From contig CM054114.1 in assembly GCA_028673005.1 (NCBI GenBank), forward strand, positions 11,687,108-11,751,107: 64,000 bases of DNA, given 5' to 3'. The stretch comes from Tanypteryx hageni (Eukaryota > Arthropoda > Insecta > Odonata > Petaluridae). The position numbers were made by a program, and so were the translations under genes. Of the stretch, positions 52,831 to 63,608 are shown in pieces; position 1 is the stretch's first letter, and every line of letters starts with the position of its first letter. Below the pieces are notes generated by a model. That model worked only from the letters and a program-made list of their open reading frames with translations, was not told the DNA's origin and did no database searches.

Positions 52831-54913
52831 TCGACTGCCTTTCAGCAATGGACAGTTGATCCAGACATATTAGCGTATAAACAGTAACATTATTAAATTC
52901 GTTTATTTAAAAAAATACATGCAAAATATAATGTCAGAAAGAGATTCTGACATTGCTTTTAGTAGATAAACCTGATAATCCTCTATTAATTTGTTTTTCA
53001 AATTTCCTTATCATTGATAAACTATGAAATACAAGTGGTATTTCTGGTATGAGAATTCATTGGAATGACTAACACATACTAAAACATTTCCTGTCAATAT
53101 AAGTAATCAATCCGGGAAGTCAACTTAGGGAAACCAGCCAGCATTACTCCTGATTTGGACTTTTTGTTTATTTCTTGTATACTTTTAGTGAATATAAACT
53201 TTCGTTTCGTTATTTTTTTTATTTAAATCTTAACTTAATACTTAATTCATGCTTACCCCTCATTGTCTACAGGCGATTTCGCTAGTTATGATTGAAATGT
53301 GCTTAAGTTAAGTTAAATGATGAACTCACCCTGATAAGTGGTGCTGCTCGGGATATTATTCCTCATTTTTATTTATTTCAACGGTCTTGTCGTTTGATTT
53401 TGTTGTTAGGCGTCAATGTAAGGTTTGATGATTTTACTCAAAGAAACAACTCGAGAGAAAGGACTTTTATTATTGCAGCTATGCGATGTACGGCAATCGT
53501 GAATAAATGAAAATTTTGCGATCGAGAATAATTTTAAGGCAAGGTTTTAAGAATTGTGTTGCAACCGGCGTAAACAAAGGTGATGTTTTCGCGTGTAAAC
53601 ATATTATAACACAGTGAAACAATCATCATGATGTTTTCAGTTAATTTTCTTATAAATTATTGGATATATTATGTATAAACATTCGCATTATGACTTTGTT
53701 TGAACGACACTCGCGCGCCCACGGTTGTATGAATTTCTCGGATATTTTTTGTTAGGAAAGCAATTTAATTTTTACAAGTAATTCGTATTATACCCGACAA
53801 CGGCAGTCACAATTTTTTAGGGATACTATTGCATTGGAACGGAATGCTTTCATCAAACTCTCTTGTTAGAAATTTCGATTGTTGCCTCTATTTACTGCGC
53901 TATTGTCGTTTACGTCTATAATGTGTATATATGTATTTGGAACGAAACGAACGCACGCGAAAAAACAGCGAAACACCACGACCAGATTATGTCCGTCTGT
54001 CCGAGTTTGGTGCATTAAGAAACGCATTTACGTGATTTTATTGTAATGACTAAACACTGCAGAATCAGGTAAATAATAAATTTTTTATTTATTAATTTAT
54101 TTTATTTTTTGATCAGTTGTAATGAATCAAACATCCGAAAATTGTTTAAAAGAAACCTATCTTCTCTGGGTTAAGGAGTTGTAATGTCATTTTTACGTTC
54201 CCGTTCTTTTCTTAGTCGTTATATAATCCATTTCCTTCCGCTTACAAAATGCTGCCACGCATACGTAATGATGTTAAGCGTATTTTCGTAATCATAGCAG
54301 ATTTTATTTACTTTAGTTCCTACGAAGATTGATTTCATAGACAACAATTAGACATGCAAAAAGTTTCCAAGTTCAAAGCGAAATACGATTCTCTTGTTTG
54401 ATTTTTTTGATAACGGCTCTTCCCACGACAAAAATTTATTTGACAAGAAATATTTTATTTGACTATTTCTACAAATTTTATTTGAGGACTTTTTCGATTT
54501 GACTAATGTTTTGCGAGATATGAAGTTCGCTTTTTGTTTCAGTTAAGTGGCACCCCTGACTAGGTTCTGTGGGCCATTTGTATCATTTTATTATTGTCTT
54601 TGCCCACAAATCCTATAATTAATTAAATAATTTCTGGAAGTTATCTTCATTGAATAGTCGAGCGAATTTGTCTTAATGATGAGCTATCAAAACCGTGGAC
54701 GAATTAAATATTGTGGAGCAGTCGTTGTGTTGGTTAACTCTTCAGTGCTGGACTTAAAAATGTGCGGCGTTCAGTAGAAATACCTGTTTAATCGATTAGG
54801 TTTACTAATGCAACTAGTTAAGCTTAGGTGTTGCGTGATTTTTCTGTTTAAAATTGCCTTGAAACTCGTTTTCTACTTATGTTAGCTATAGCAGTTGATT
54901 CAAAAATAAACGA
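52831..54913 (+). other. intronic AT-rich non-coding stretch
   Basis: No exon, terminal repeat or tandem array recognised. Confidence 0.45.
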
Positions 54914-54959
54914 TTAAAAATGTACTTGACTTAGGTATCTCCAATAGCCACAACAAGGT

Positions 54960-55340
54960 TAAAAAACCAATGTTGGCAGCGTTTCTATGTTTTTTGACCA
55001 TTCGGTCTATGATTTGTGTTTTGTAACCGTGTTCCGTGTCGATTTGTTTAATTGTATCGAGTTCTTTGTGAAAGTTTTGTTGGCTGAGTGATACGTTGGT
55101 AAGTCTGTGTACCATGTAATGTGTCTGTGTGCCATGTAATGTGTCTGTGTGCCATGTAATGTGTCTGTGTGCCATGTAATGTGTCTGTGTGCCATGTAAT
55201 GTGTCTGTGTGCCATGTAATGTGTCTATGTGCCATGTAATAGCTGTTGTGCGTGGTTATTCTGTAAATGTCGAATTCTATTTTATTGCCTTCCTTTGTTA
55301 AAAGTAGGTCGAGTAATAGTAGAATATTATTAGTTCCTAT
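54960..55340 (-). pseudogene. Penelope-like reverse transcriptase, C-terminal fragment
   Basis: Minus strand. It first reads LTKEGNKIEFDIYRITTHN (about 55320-55250), the FLDL-I-----L-FDIYRKPT block. After the satellite come VHRLTNVSLSQQNFHKELDT, IKQIDTEHGYKTQIIDRMVK and KHRN, the helical region that precedes the GIY-YIG endonuclease in Penelope-like proteins. The segment normally between these blocks is replaced by the 20-bp array. The catalytic reverse-transcriptase core and the endonuclease are absent. Confidence 0.8.
55101..55240 (+). repeat. 20-bp tandem repeat, seven copies
   Basis: Unit GTGTCTGTGTGCCATGTAAT; the first copy has AAGTCTGTGTACC and the last GTGTCTATG, all others are identical. 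Three units make 60 bp, so the minus-strand frame passes through it without a stop. Confidence 0.96.
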
Positions 55341-55427
55341 TTCGTGTGTTGTGGCTATTGGAGATACCTAAGTCAAGTACATTTTTAGCCTACTTAGGCT
55401 TCTAGTTTCGTAGTTGTGTCCGTCTGT

Positions 55428-55445
55428 CCCCCCCCCCCCCCCCCC
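55428..55445 (+). repeat. 18-base C homopolymer
   Basis: Uninterrupted C run after GTCTGT. Confidence 0.9.
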
Positions 55446-55494
55446 TGCTAACTTTTGAACCACGACACTTTGTATAAATCTCTTGCTACTGAGG

Positions 55495-55715
55495 CCGAGC
55501 TCCCGAGGATAGTTTTTGTTGCGAAGAAGTTCCGGGTTCGATTCCGGGAACCATCCTTCCCATTTGATTTACGTGGGAAATCTGAAATCCATCGTGCAAG
55601 GTAATTTTTTCTTGCACAATAAAATATCTTAGAATTGTAATATCGGAGCGGAATTTATACTGTTCTTTGAGGAAAGGAATGGAGACTTTAATTTTTATCG
55701 TAGAATGCTGATTAT
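55495..55715 (+). repeat. family F-related repeat with T-arm-like hairpin
   Basis: GTTCCGGGTTCGATTCCGGGAAC (55526-55548) forms a perfect T-arm-like hairpin with a 7-base TTCGATT loop. The following sequence matches 52.50-52.69 kb. It is cut at 55715 by the start of a hAT relic. No complete tRNA can be folded around the arm. Confidence 0.68.
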
Positions 55716-56530
55716 CAGAGCCGTAACTAGCTAATTTATTTTCATGGTAGTTATTATGTTAAAAAAGGAAAATACGTAAATAATAATAACAACGTTTATT
55801 TATTATAGTCATGAAATTGACATACTCAATCAACTAATGCATATGTAGGTGTGCATTTAACATACTATTTAAAAAATTAAACCATATCAGGTACGATTAT
55901 TTTTTACAATTGTACTTGACGCGCTTTTAATGAGGCAAATTCATCAACAATTTAATTAATATTATTTTCTACCTCATGTTCTATTGACAAGATGGACATA
56001 TTTGTTAACCTCCTCCCTGACCAATGGATGCTCGAAAGTAGTAAGCTTACTGAAACTTCTCTCGCAAGTAGCCACAGTTACTGGCAAACAGAAATATTCG
56101 AAAAGCAATTTCTAAATTTGGAAAGGATTCAGCCAATTATATTCATGAATTAACTGGAGGAGGTCCAAACTAGTTGCAGATGAAACGTTTGTAAACAACG
56201 CTAACGCCTGATGTTTAAAACTCTGAATCTCTGATGAAATTTCCGAGGCATTGAAATCGCTGTCATATTTAAGACTTAAATCCACTGCTGCTTTTTGAAG
56301 ATTAGCAGTATCCATTTTAACAAACGAATCGGCCTAAAGAAAATCGAAATCGGAAGATATCTCATTTAAAGTTTCATATCTCCAGTTTAACTCAAATGTG
56401 TTGCTTTCAAATACGGCTTTTATTTTTATTTTAAACGATTGTTCAGCTGATAAGTTACAACTTTCGTCTTCCGACTCATAAACCTGCTGTATTTTAATTT
56501 TTCGCTTTCTGGATTCCATAAATTAATATA
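55716..56530 (-). mobile_element. hAT transposon remnant
   Basis: One end is visible: CAGAGCCGTAACTAG at 55716-55730, a common hAT terminal start, joined to the family F repeat after CTGATTAT. The other end and a second CTGATTAT were not found, so it is probably truncated near 56.53 kb. Confidence 0.65.
55895..56519 (-). pseudogene. hAT transposase C-terminal half, broken
   Basis: Minus strand. Readable blocks are ELNWRYETLNEISSDFDFL (about 56400-56337) and LQKAAVDLSLKYDSDFNASE with IQSFKHQAL (56300-56190). LPVTVATCERSFSKL (about 56080-56035) is the dimerisation domain, and IVDEFASLKARQVQL (about 55950-55905) is the C-terminus. The order matches DUF4371/ZMYM1-type hAT transposases. Stops, frameshifts and a small deletion in the dimerisation domain make it inactive. 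It differs from the 22.4 kb hAT. Confidence 0.75.
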
Positions 56531-56539
56531 ATTATTAAT

Positions 56540-57515
56540 AAGTCTATGAAACTTTCTTCAATAGATACAATTCCGTTGTCGATTCTCACTTATCTCACAA
56601 TCTGTGACATTTGCTCACGATGAGATACAGGGTGTTCCTAAATTATACCGACAAGATAATAGGGGTTGTAGGACGGCATGCCCGATGTCCGGAGCAGTTT
56701 CCTGTTCGAGCTGAGAAAAGCGGCTGCAACGGCCGACTTCAGACAATTTACGAAACATATCTCGCAAACGAGTAATAATGTCCGAACGCAGTTTTCTGTA
56801 TATTATTCAACTATCAATCATTAAGTCTTTGGAGAAGAGGTTCCTCGAGGGAAATGGTGGGGGAAAGTACGTTTCACGCTGGAAAGTTGCCGCAAACGAT
56901 TTCCCATTGCTCTGATGACTGCAGTTTAGCGTGTGGCTGTAGGATGTAGTGGTAGAAACCTACTTAACCATTCCTCTTTAAAGCATCTCCCGTCCGAAGA
57001 TCTATGGTCAGTTTCTTCTTATTTTAATCTGCAAAAGACGAAAGCATGCTCGCCGAACAATCGGTTTTTACGTGTTATCTTACGGGAAACGGAATTTATA
57101 TCCTGGAGTCGAATCCGAATCCTTTTCGGAGATCTTTTTATCGTTATTAGCTTATGTTAACTTATGTTCACGTAATATCTTCTTCGTAAATTACCCATTT
57201 CTTTTCATATACAAACGTTGTGTATACGTTAAGAAAATAGACGTATTTACATTCATTTCTTCGTCGTAGATGATCCATTTCCCGTCATTTTCCAAATGTT
57301 GCGTGCACACGAAAAAATTAAACTATCTAGTGGTAACCGCCAAAACTTTTGCGAAGTCAGAAATCTGGATGTTTAACCGAGCAGTCACACATAGTTCGGA
57401 GATTGATTTATCTTGCAATTACCTACGACCGGTCTGTGAAAATTAGGTTCACTTAATAACTAAGTGAAACGAAATGATGATGGCAGCAACAACAATTTAA
57501 CTCGATGAATTTTTA
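56540..57515. other. non-coding stretch including family F fragment
   Basis: CAGGGTGTTCCTAAATTATA at 56628-56647 resembles the end of a dispersed repeat. 56940-57165 is a minus-strand family F fragment (CCGAAGATCTATGG, TACGTGTTATCTTACGGGAAA, CCTGGAGTCGAATCCG). Otherwise nothing recognised. Confidence 0.5.
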
Positions 57516-57518
57516 GCA

Positions 57519-57880
57519 TTACAATCTCGTGCATTCCGTCAGCCAGACCGACTTCTTACGCCGATGTTTAGCGTGAAATATACGGTGAATGCTATCAAGT
57601 AGCAAGTAATGGAAGAAGAAACTCTGCAAAAGTGTTTTTTTACCTTTTTAAACGTATATATCTCGACTGTTTTTGAGAGTTGTGCCTTGTCACTTTCGCT
57701 ATTTCCGTTATGTAAGAAATACTATCGAACCGGAGAATTTGATAAAACCGATGAAATCGTCTTTTCGAAATTCGTAAATTCTTCCACTATTAGAAGTAAT
57801 TACACAGCGAGTTTGCTTCAGCCCTCCCTTAACAACCCCTCACTTAGACAAAATGCAATTCCATGGGCCTGCTTCTTCGA
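57519..57880 (+). repeat. repeat family C (plus copy)
   Basis: Inverted partner of 17735-18115. It begins CTCGTGCATTCCGTCAGCCA and ends near CAATTCCATGGGCC. A 104-residue open frame starts at 57609, but its counterpart differs by indels, so it is not treated as a gene. Confidence 0.7.
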
Positions 57881-58137
57881 ATTTCGCGTACATACTGGTT
57901 TTTTTTCTCACACACTAGCGTAATTGCCCGTCAAATATGACTGGTGTGGGTGAATTAAGTTCAAATTGAAATAAAAAATTAACGAAACCAACTTTTAACT
58001 AAAAAGTAAACAATAAATACAAAATTCACATAATTGAGTGTTCCAGAGAGTAAAAATAGTTATGGGCGAATAGAAATTGCATGACAAAGAAATACATTAC
58101 GGTATACAATTATTTTATGTCCAAAATTATTTTAAAT

Positions 58138-58500
58138 CTATGGAACATTTAATTTTGTCTCTTTCTCTCTCCTTTATTTCTTCCTCTCTCTCGTATTAAA
58201 GCATTCGAAGCATGCATTCCTTAATGTATATAGTACATATAAGGATTAAGGCGTCAATACAATCTCGTTATTTATTTTTATTTAAAACGGTCTAGCTCCG
58301 AAGTTCTTTCTAATTTTAATTAGCAAAAGAGTAAAAGTTTTTGAATCGAAAATGGAAAATGGCACACCCCTTCCACCAAAACAAAATTCTGGCCCCTAGT
58401 TGCACATCCTCATGATCCCATTAATACGTGTACCAAAGCTTCTTGGTTTTTGATATATGCTGTCCACACACACGCACACACATTGCCTTTTATTAATATC
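58138..58500 (-). repeat. dispersed repeat family F, 5' portion (minus copy)
   Basis: GGAACATTTAATTTTGTCTC, CTCTCTCGTATTAAAGCATT, AAAACGGTCTAGCTCCGAAG and CACACATTGCCTTTTATTAA are colinear with 2.43-2.99 kb in the same orientation but shorter. Confidence 0.72.
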
Positions 58501-61500
58501 TATAGATTAAGAGTATGGCCATTGCAATGACTATTGTTGGACTCGGATTTGGTATAGTCTAGTTATGTCACAAAAATACACGTGATCGATTTAGTCTTTT
58601 GTTCGAATGTATTTTTAAGTTTAATAACTGAATACTAAACTCAACTAAAATATTCATCGATTATGGAAAAATGGGCGAAATTGTGGCTTTATATTTTTCA
58701 AAAACAATAAATCGATCACAAAACACACTAAATTTCAAGTGTAAATAATAATTCGTTAGATCGTATGATATTTAAATTTATAAATACTGCGCATGAACAT
58801 ATGTAGGAGGAACTGGTAGAAGGCACATGCTTGTAAATATTGCAAAATTTACATAAAAATGGTCATTAACGCAAATGTAAAATTTTGTATTTTAGTAACG
58901 CTTATGATGTTAAGTAGGTACTTATTGTAAATTAAATAAATAATGTTTCAGATCTTGTTAAGAGATATTTAAGACTTATACAAAAATACACAACTAAATT
59001 TTTAACATGATATTATTCTCTCAACATACTGTATTTGTGACTAAAATTTATATTACACTAAGCACTTTCATTCTAAATATGCATAAATCCACCGAAGAGA
59101 CACTGTAGAAATCGATTAAGTAATAGTTTACGTCATACTGAATGTTAAAATTCATAATATTGACGCTTAAACTATTTATAACGACATCACTAGTTTCATT
59201 GTAACAACCAGCAGGTGTTAGGTACTTAAAACCGTTTGAGAAGAATTTTACATCGCACAGATCACCGAAGTTCAATTCACCAGTAATAATTAAATAAATA
59301 AATACAGATAAAATTAATAAGTAGCATATTTAAACCAAAGAATACCTGCTCTTACCTGATTTCACGTTTATGTTGTCTCTTCTCCGGCATGCTCGAATCC
59401 ATGTTTCTTGAATGGACTTCTTGGGGAAATCGAAAAAATCTCACCCTACCATTACAATTTTTGTAACTGTTACTACAACCAAATACCGCTCAAAACGACA
59501 TTTCACTGAGAAAGCCACAGTTCATGAGAAAACGTAATCAATGCTAAATCATAGGCGGCAAGCGAATCTGGATGCTATGTGACGTCACACGCTCAAAGCG
59601 ACGATCGCCCGAGATGCGCAACGGCCTACCTACCTGGTATTGTACAATGCTACAGTACAGAATACGATCTCCACGCGTTGGTCGGTCGATTTTACTGGAC
59701 GCGATGAAATGTTGTTCGTGTAATTTAAACCATCTTCACCGAGCTTTATCTTCACCTCCCTCCATCGAACCCAGATAACAATTACTGTCGCCAAATGTAT
59801 TAGTATTCAACCAAACGGCTAAATCTTTCACTCCTAGTGGTTCCCTAAAATCCCTCAAAGGGTCACTGAAGTCGTGCTACGCTGCTCTTTCTGGAGGATA
59901 TCTCGAAGAACTAAACCAACGGAGCTCTGAGGCCCGTGCCGAGTTGCCGCGGTTCTCGCTTTGCATTAGTTAATGCTGGAAACGAGAATGACTTTTTGGA
60001 GTGATCATTTCTTCATCGTCGTCTTCGTCTCAAAATATTTCATCGGAACCTCCGGTCTAGAACCCTCAGTGCGATCAACCAGGTCCTTGTCGTTTACCAA
60101 GCAGTGGTTTGGCTGAAACTCGCCCTCTCAGCGATGATAGTAAATAACTGAGGTAGTATATTTATTTTTTTGTTACTTTATTCATGAACAATCTCTCCGA
60201 GCCATATGCGAATGACTTTCCATCCAGAAAATGTTCGTTTTCCAACGTATCTATTGAAGCTCATGTGCAAAGTATAAGTCCCCAAACAGAAGATTGGAAA
60301 AGAGAAATTGAAGTGTCTTTGGCCAACGTTTAGTGGTACGCGAAAAAGTTCCGACGAGGCGGCTGAAGTTTCTCGCGCTCAAATGTTAAATCCTATATCT
60401 CGAAAACCAATAAAGATATTGAGTTCATTCCACTTTCAAAAATAACTTAATCTTTTATCACCATTTCATCTACGTACAATGCCCACCTATTCCCAATAGT
60501 ACGTAAGTTAGCAAGAGAGTGAAAATGTCGTGCACTGATGCAGAATGTGAGAGCCTCGTTCGGTATTATTTAGTTTTTAACAACAATGAATTGCATTACA
60601 TGTTCTTTTTAATGATACGCGTGGCTTATGGAACACTTGCGAAAGCTACAGAAAAAGTTTCGTATGATTTCAGCGAATAGACTGCGAGATTTGGCCGTTC
60701 AAATATGAATATTATTTTGCTCGTATGCTGATCACCGAGAAATATGCGCAATTATTTATGTAATCATCGATAGGAAAGTTAGCGCCGCTTTAGAAAAATT
60801 GACCGCTTGATGGATGGATGGATGGAGTATTTCTAAGCAATGCGTGGATATGAATGTTTAATTGACTTCATATGAATTTAAAAAATCTTTAATCTATTTT
60901 AAACTATAGGCTTGCGCTCACTTTAACCTCCTACAACCCCATCTCTAATGCCTAAGTGCACCAACCCCGGTAAAATTATTTCCTAACCGCAATTAAGCCC
61001 GTTTTGGTGTGCACCAATCCCGGTTAGGGCTTAACGGACGTTTAATCGCGATTAAGAATTAACCGGCCAAAATCGAGCGGTTAAGTTCCTTAACCGGCGT
61101 CAGTTTGGAAACAAACTGCGCTGAATCGTAGCCGGGTCTGACATGAGCATGGAAAACGCTTTTCCGTCTTTGGGTCTCAATTTCAAGACCTTTCCTCAGG
61201 GGCGAGGCGCGGTCTCAATTCGACCCCGGTAGCCTGCAATTCTACGGCCATTTCTTGTTTCCCCTCATTCGCTCGAACTTCCAAAACATATATCCCACAC
61301 CACCCTTCCCCTCTCTCGCTGCGAATCACGTAGTGCCAACATATATTTTAACTTCACTGTTTGGCCGTGAGCTGCGCGACCAAGCTTGCCCTTAGACTTT
61401 TACAAATGACTGTACATAATGAGGACGAGGAAACTTTCATCTTATAATTTTAATCGTTGATAGACTAATTACCACTGAAGTAGGCTACTTTGCTGATGAA

Positions 61501-61803
61501 ATGAGTTTTTGGTCGACTAAATAGTTCAATTGCTGCAGGAGCTCCCTTGATTGTGAATTAGCCTCAGTGCATCAGGCTAACCTTACGGTTCATTCTTGAA
61601 CAGTTCTTATTTGAATAACTTATTTATTACGTTTACCCATTCACTTGGATCTCTCTTAGATCGGATCGTTCACAATGTTCGTTCTGACGATGCACGCGCA
61701 TGCGCCGTCCGGTTCGAAGAAATACACTCGTCACTCTGTTGTCACGTTTTTAAAGCGAAAGATTTATCAGAGGGACGGTGTTCCAAATTTAAAACGTATT
61801 AAC
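58501..61803 (+). other. intronic non-coding stretch
   Basis: No exon recognised. At 60955-61105, GTGCACCAA-CCCGGT occurs twice in direct orientation and AACCGG/CCGGTTA motifs are arranged as loose inverted repeats, suggesting a MITE remnant. A (GATG)n patch lies at 60810-60825. 59.9-60.1 kb is GC-richer without homology. Confidence 0.45.
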
Positions 61804-61816
61804 TCTGTTGATTATA

Positions 61817-61985
61817 AAGGTGGCTTGGTTAACTTATGGTTCAATTGTAATCTGTGTGAAAACTCCTTCAGCCATAAAAATGTACTAAAATCCCGATGCA
61901 TTTCACCCCTGAAGATGCACTTAGTGGGTGAAATGCATTGGGAGTTTAGTACATTTTTATGGCTGAAGGAGTTGTCACACTGATT
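61817..61985. mobile_element. foldback element with hammerhead-like core (locus 3)
   Basis: Arms 61854-61908 and 61925-61980 are near-perfect reverse complements (GTGTGA-AACTCCTTCAGCC, AAAAATGTACTAAA, ATGCATTTCACCC). The 13-bp sequence TCTGTTGATTATA flanks both sides (61804-61816 and 61986-61998). As at locus 1, a ~37-bp unpaired segment (61817-61853) lies on the left only, while the right arm nearly touches its duplication. Confidence 0.8.
61909..61939 (+). ncRNA. hammerhead-ribozyme-like motif (locus 3, degraded stem II)
   Basis: CTGAAGA (61909-61915), one extra T (61916), stem II CAC/GTG (61918-61920 with 61924-61926) around TTA with unpaired flanks, GAAA (61930-61933), palindromic TGCA (61934-61937), then T61938 and T61939 as the U-H site. 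Core boxes and spacing match loci 1 and 2, but stem II is shortened and probably decayed. Confidence 0.45.
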
Positions 61986-61998
61986 TCTGTTGATTATA

Positions 61999-62369
61999 CC
62001 GCATGTTCACGTGCACCACGCGCACTCGTGTAAGACGCGCACCCCGTTTTTAAGCACAGGGAAAAAATAATTTGCGAAAGAATCGGCAAAGAATTAAAAA
62101 ACTTGATAACAAAGCAAAAGCATTTTTTATTTAAGAATCTTTGGAAAGGAACAACAAATTTTCTGAAGAAATTAAAATATTTACGATTGCGTCAATTTTT
62201 TGGCACTAAAAACGTCAGGTGAATAGCAAAATTAGCCGTCACTGTCTGGTCAATTTCGAAAATTTCCCTGTGGTAGAAGAAATTATATGCGATTTAGAAA
62301 TGAAACAAATCTATATAAACGCAGATGAATATATAAATATATTTAAAAAAGCTTTTAATACTGACTTTT
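61999..62369. other. non-coding stretch
   Basis: AT-rich flank of the pogo-type relic, probably its 3' non-coding part. No terminal repeat identified. Confidence 0.4.
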
Positions 62370-63608
62370 AATCTTCGTCACTCATGCTATCAACCTTTTT
62401 GGTGGAACTCGCGCCTTCCTCCTCTCTAGTTTCCCAAACTACCGTCCGATTTATTTGTGATGCGGCATTTCTTGAAGCTTTTAACTATCACCTCATCTTC
62501 AATTAGGTTCCAAGATGTGATGATCCATTCGCATATCTGCTTCAATCCTGGCTTCCTTTTCCTACCCGTCGGCGTAGTTTCATGAACAGTAAGTACTCCT
62601 CGCCATCCATTCCGTGTATTGCCTCTTCATATGATTTTTGAAAGGACGATTGATGCAAACATCCAGTGGCTGAAGCACGGGCGTCATTCCTGCTGGAATG
62701 ATCACCTGGTCAGTTTTTCTCTTTTTAAGGCGTTCCTTCACGTCTTCATTCAGGTGGCCACGAAAACTGTCCAGCAACAACATATTGGGGAGATTGAGAA
62801 GGGCACCTGGACGACATTCCGACACACACTTTATCCAGTTTAAAACTAGATCACTGTTCATCCAACCCTTTTCATGTGCCCTTACTAAAATTCCTGCTGG
62901 GAACTTTTCAGTTTTCGGAAGTTTTTCTTTTGAATATGACGTATGGTGGTAGTTCCTTTCCGTCCGCCGACACTGCAAGCATGACAGTGCATCGTTGTTT
63001 TTCTTCTCCACCAGTGATCACTTGAACCGTTTTTGTACCCGTATCAGCAACTGTCGTATCATATGGCATTTCGAAATACACAGGTGTTTGATCAGCGTTT
63101 CCTATTTGGCCTAATAAGTATGAGTACTTTTCTCGCAGGCGTATAACATATCGCTGAAAACTTAACAGTTTCTCCTCTAAGTTTCGGGGAGGCGTTGAGA
63201 AATCGTTGTCCTTCTCCTTATCGAAAGGCCATTCCGACGAAAAAACTTATGCGCCCATCCCTTGCTAGCTTTAAACTCAGCTTGACTAACACCTAACTCT
63301 CTGGCTATCTGTAGCGCTTTTATGACACACATTTCTGTCGACACTGCATAGCCAAATTGCCATCTATCTCTTATGTACTCGGCTAGCTATTCTTCTATGA
63401 CAGGATATCTGGCGGATTTTCCCCTAAAGGCTCTTCTGTCCCTGTTTGTAGTGAGAAGTTTATTCATTTTCTTCCTCCAATCCCTTATGCATGATTCTGA
63501 TACATCGTACTTTTGTCCTGCAGCACGGTTTCCTATATATTTTGCATCTCTGATCACTTTCGGCGTTTCGCTTGCAGTAAAAGATCGTAATCTTTTATTA
63601 CTATTCAT
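62370..63608 (-). pseudogene. second pogo-type DDE_1 transposase, broken
   Basis: Minus strand. ATG at 63608 opens MNSNKRLRSFTASETPKVIR and continues NRAAGQKYDVSESCIRDWRK (pogo/psq-type HTH). The RDRRAFRGKSARYPVIEE block then leads into a CENP-B-type HTH (VSQAEFKASKGWAHKFFRRN, about 63310-63235). The catalytic part has GNADQTPVYFEMP (about 63105-63065, first Asp), NMLLLDSFRGHLNED (about 62790-62740, second Asp) and GMTPVLQPLDVCINRPFK (about 62700-62640, third Asp). C-terminal codons run to about 62370. All three acids are readable, but frameshifts and stops near 63230, 63010 and 62580 break it. It resembles the POGK-like branch and differs from the Tigger copy at 0.4 kb. Confidence 0.85.

Larger units (their letters stand above)
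54914..55386. mobile_element. Penelope-like element remnant flanked by inverted repeats
   Basis: Arms 54914-54956 and 55345-55386 are near-perfect reverse complements (TGTACTTGACTTAGGTATCT, CCAATAGCCACAAC). Between them, on the minus strand, is the C-terminal end of a Penelope-like reverse transcriptase interrupted by a 20-bp satellite. Inverted or partly inverted flanking repeats are a known feature of Penelope-like elements. Confidence 0.75.

Noticed and set aside
55101..55240. Regular 20-bp repeats that could suggest a CRISPR array
   Set aside because: The units are directly adjacent with no spacers, and the context is a eukaryotic Penelope-like element.
55526..55548. Possible tRNA gene (perfect T-arm with GGTTCGATTCC)
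   Set aside because: No acceptor stem, D-arm or anticodon arm could be folded around it, and the same motif recurs in dispersed repeats.
57609..57923. 104-residue frame as a gene
   Set aside because: The paralogous copy at 17.7 kb is shifted by indels and lacks the same full frame.
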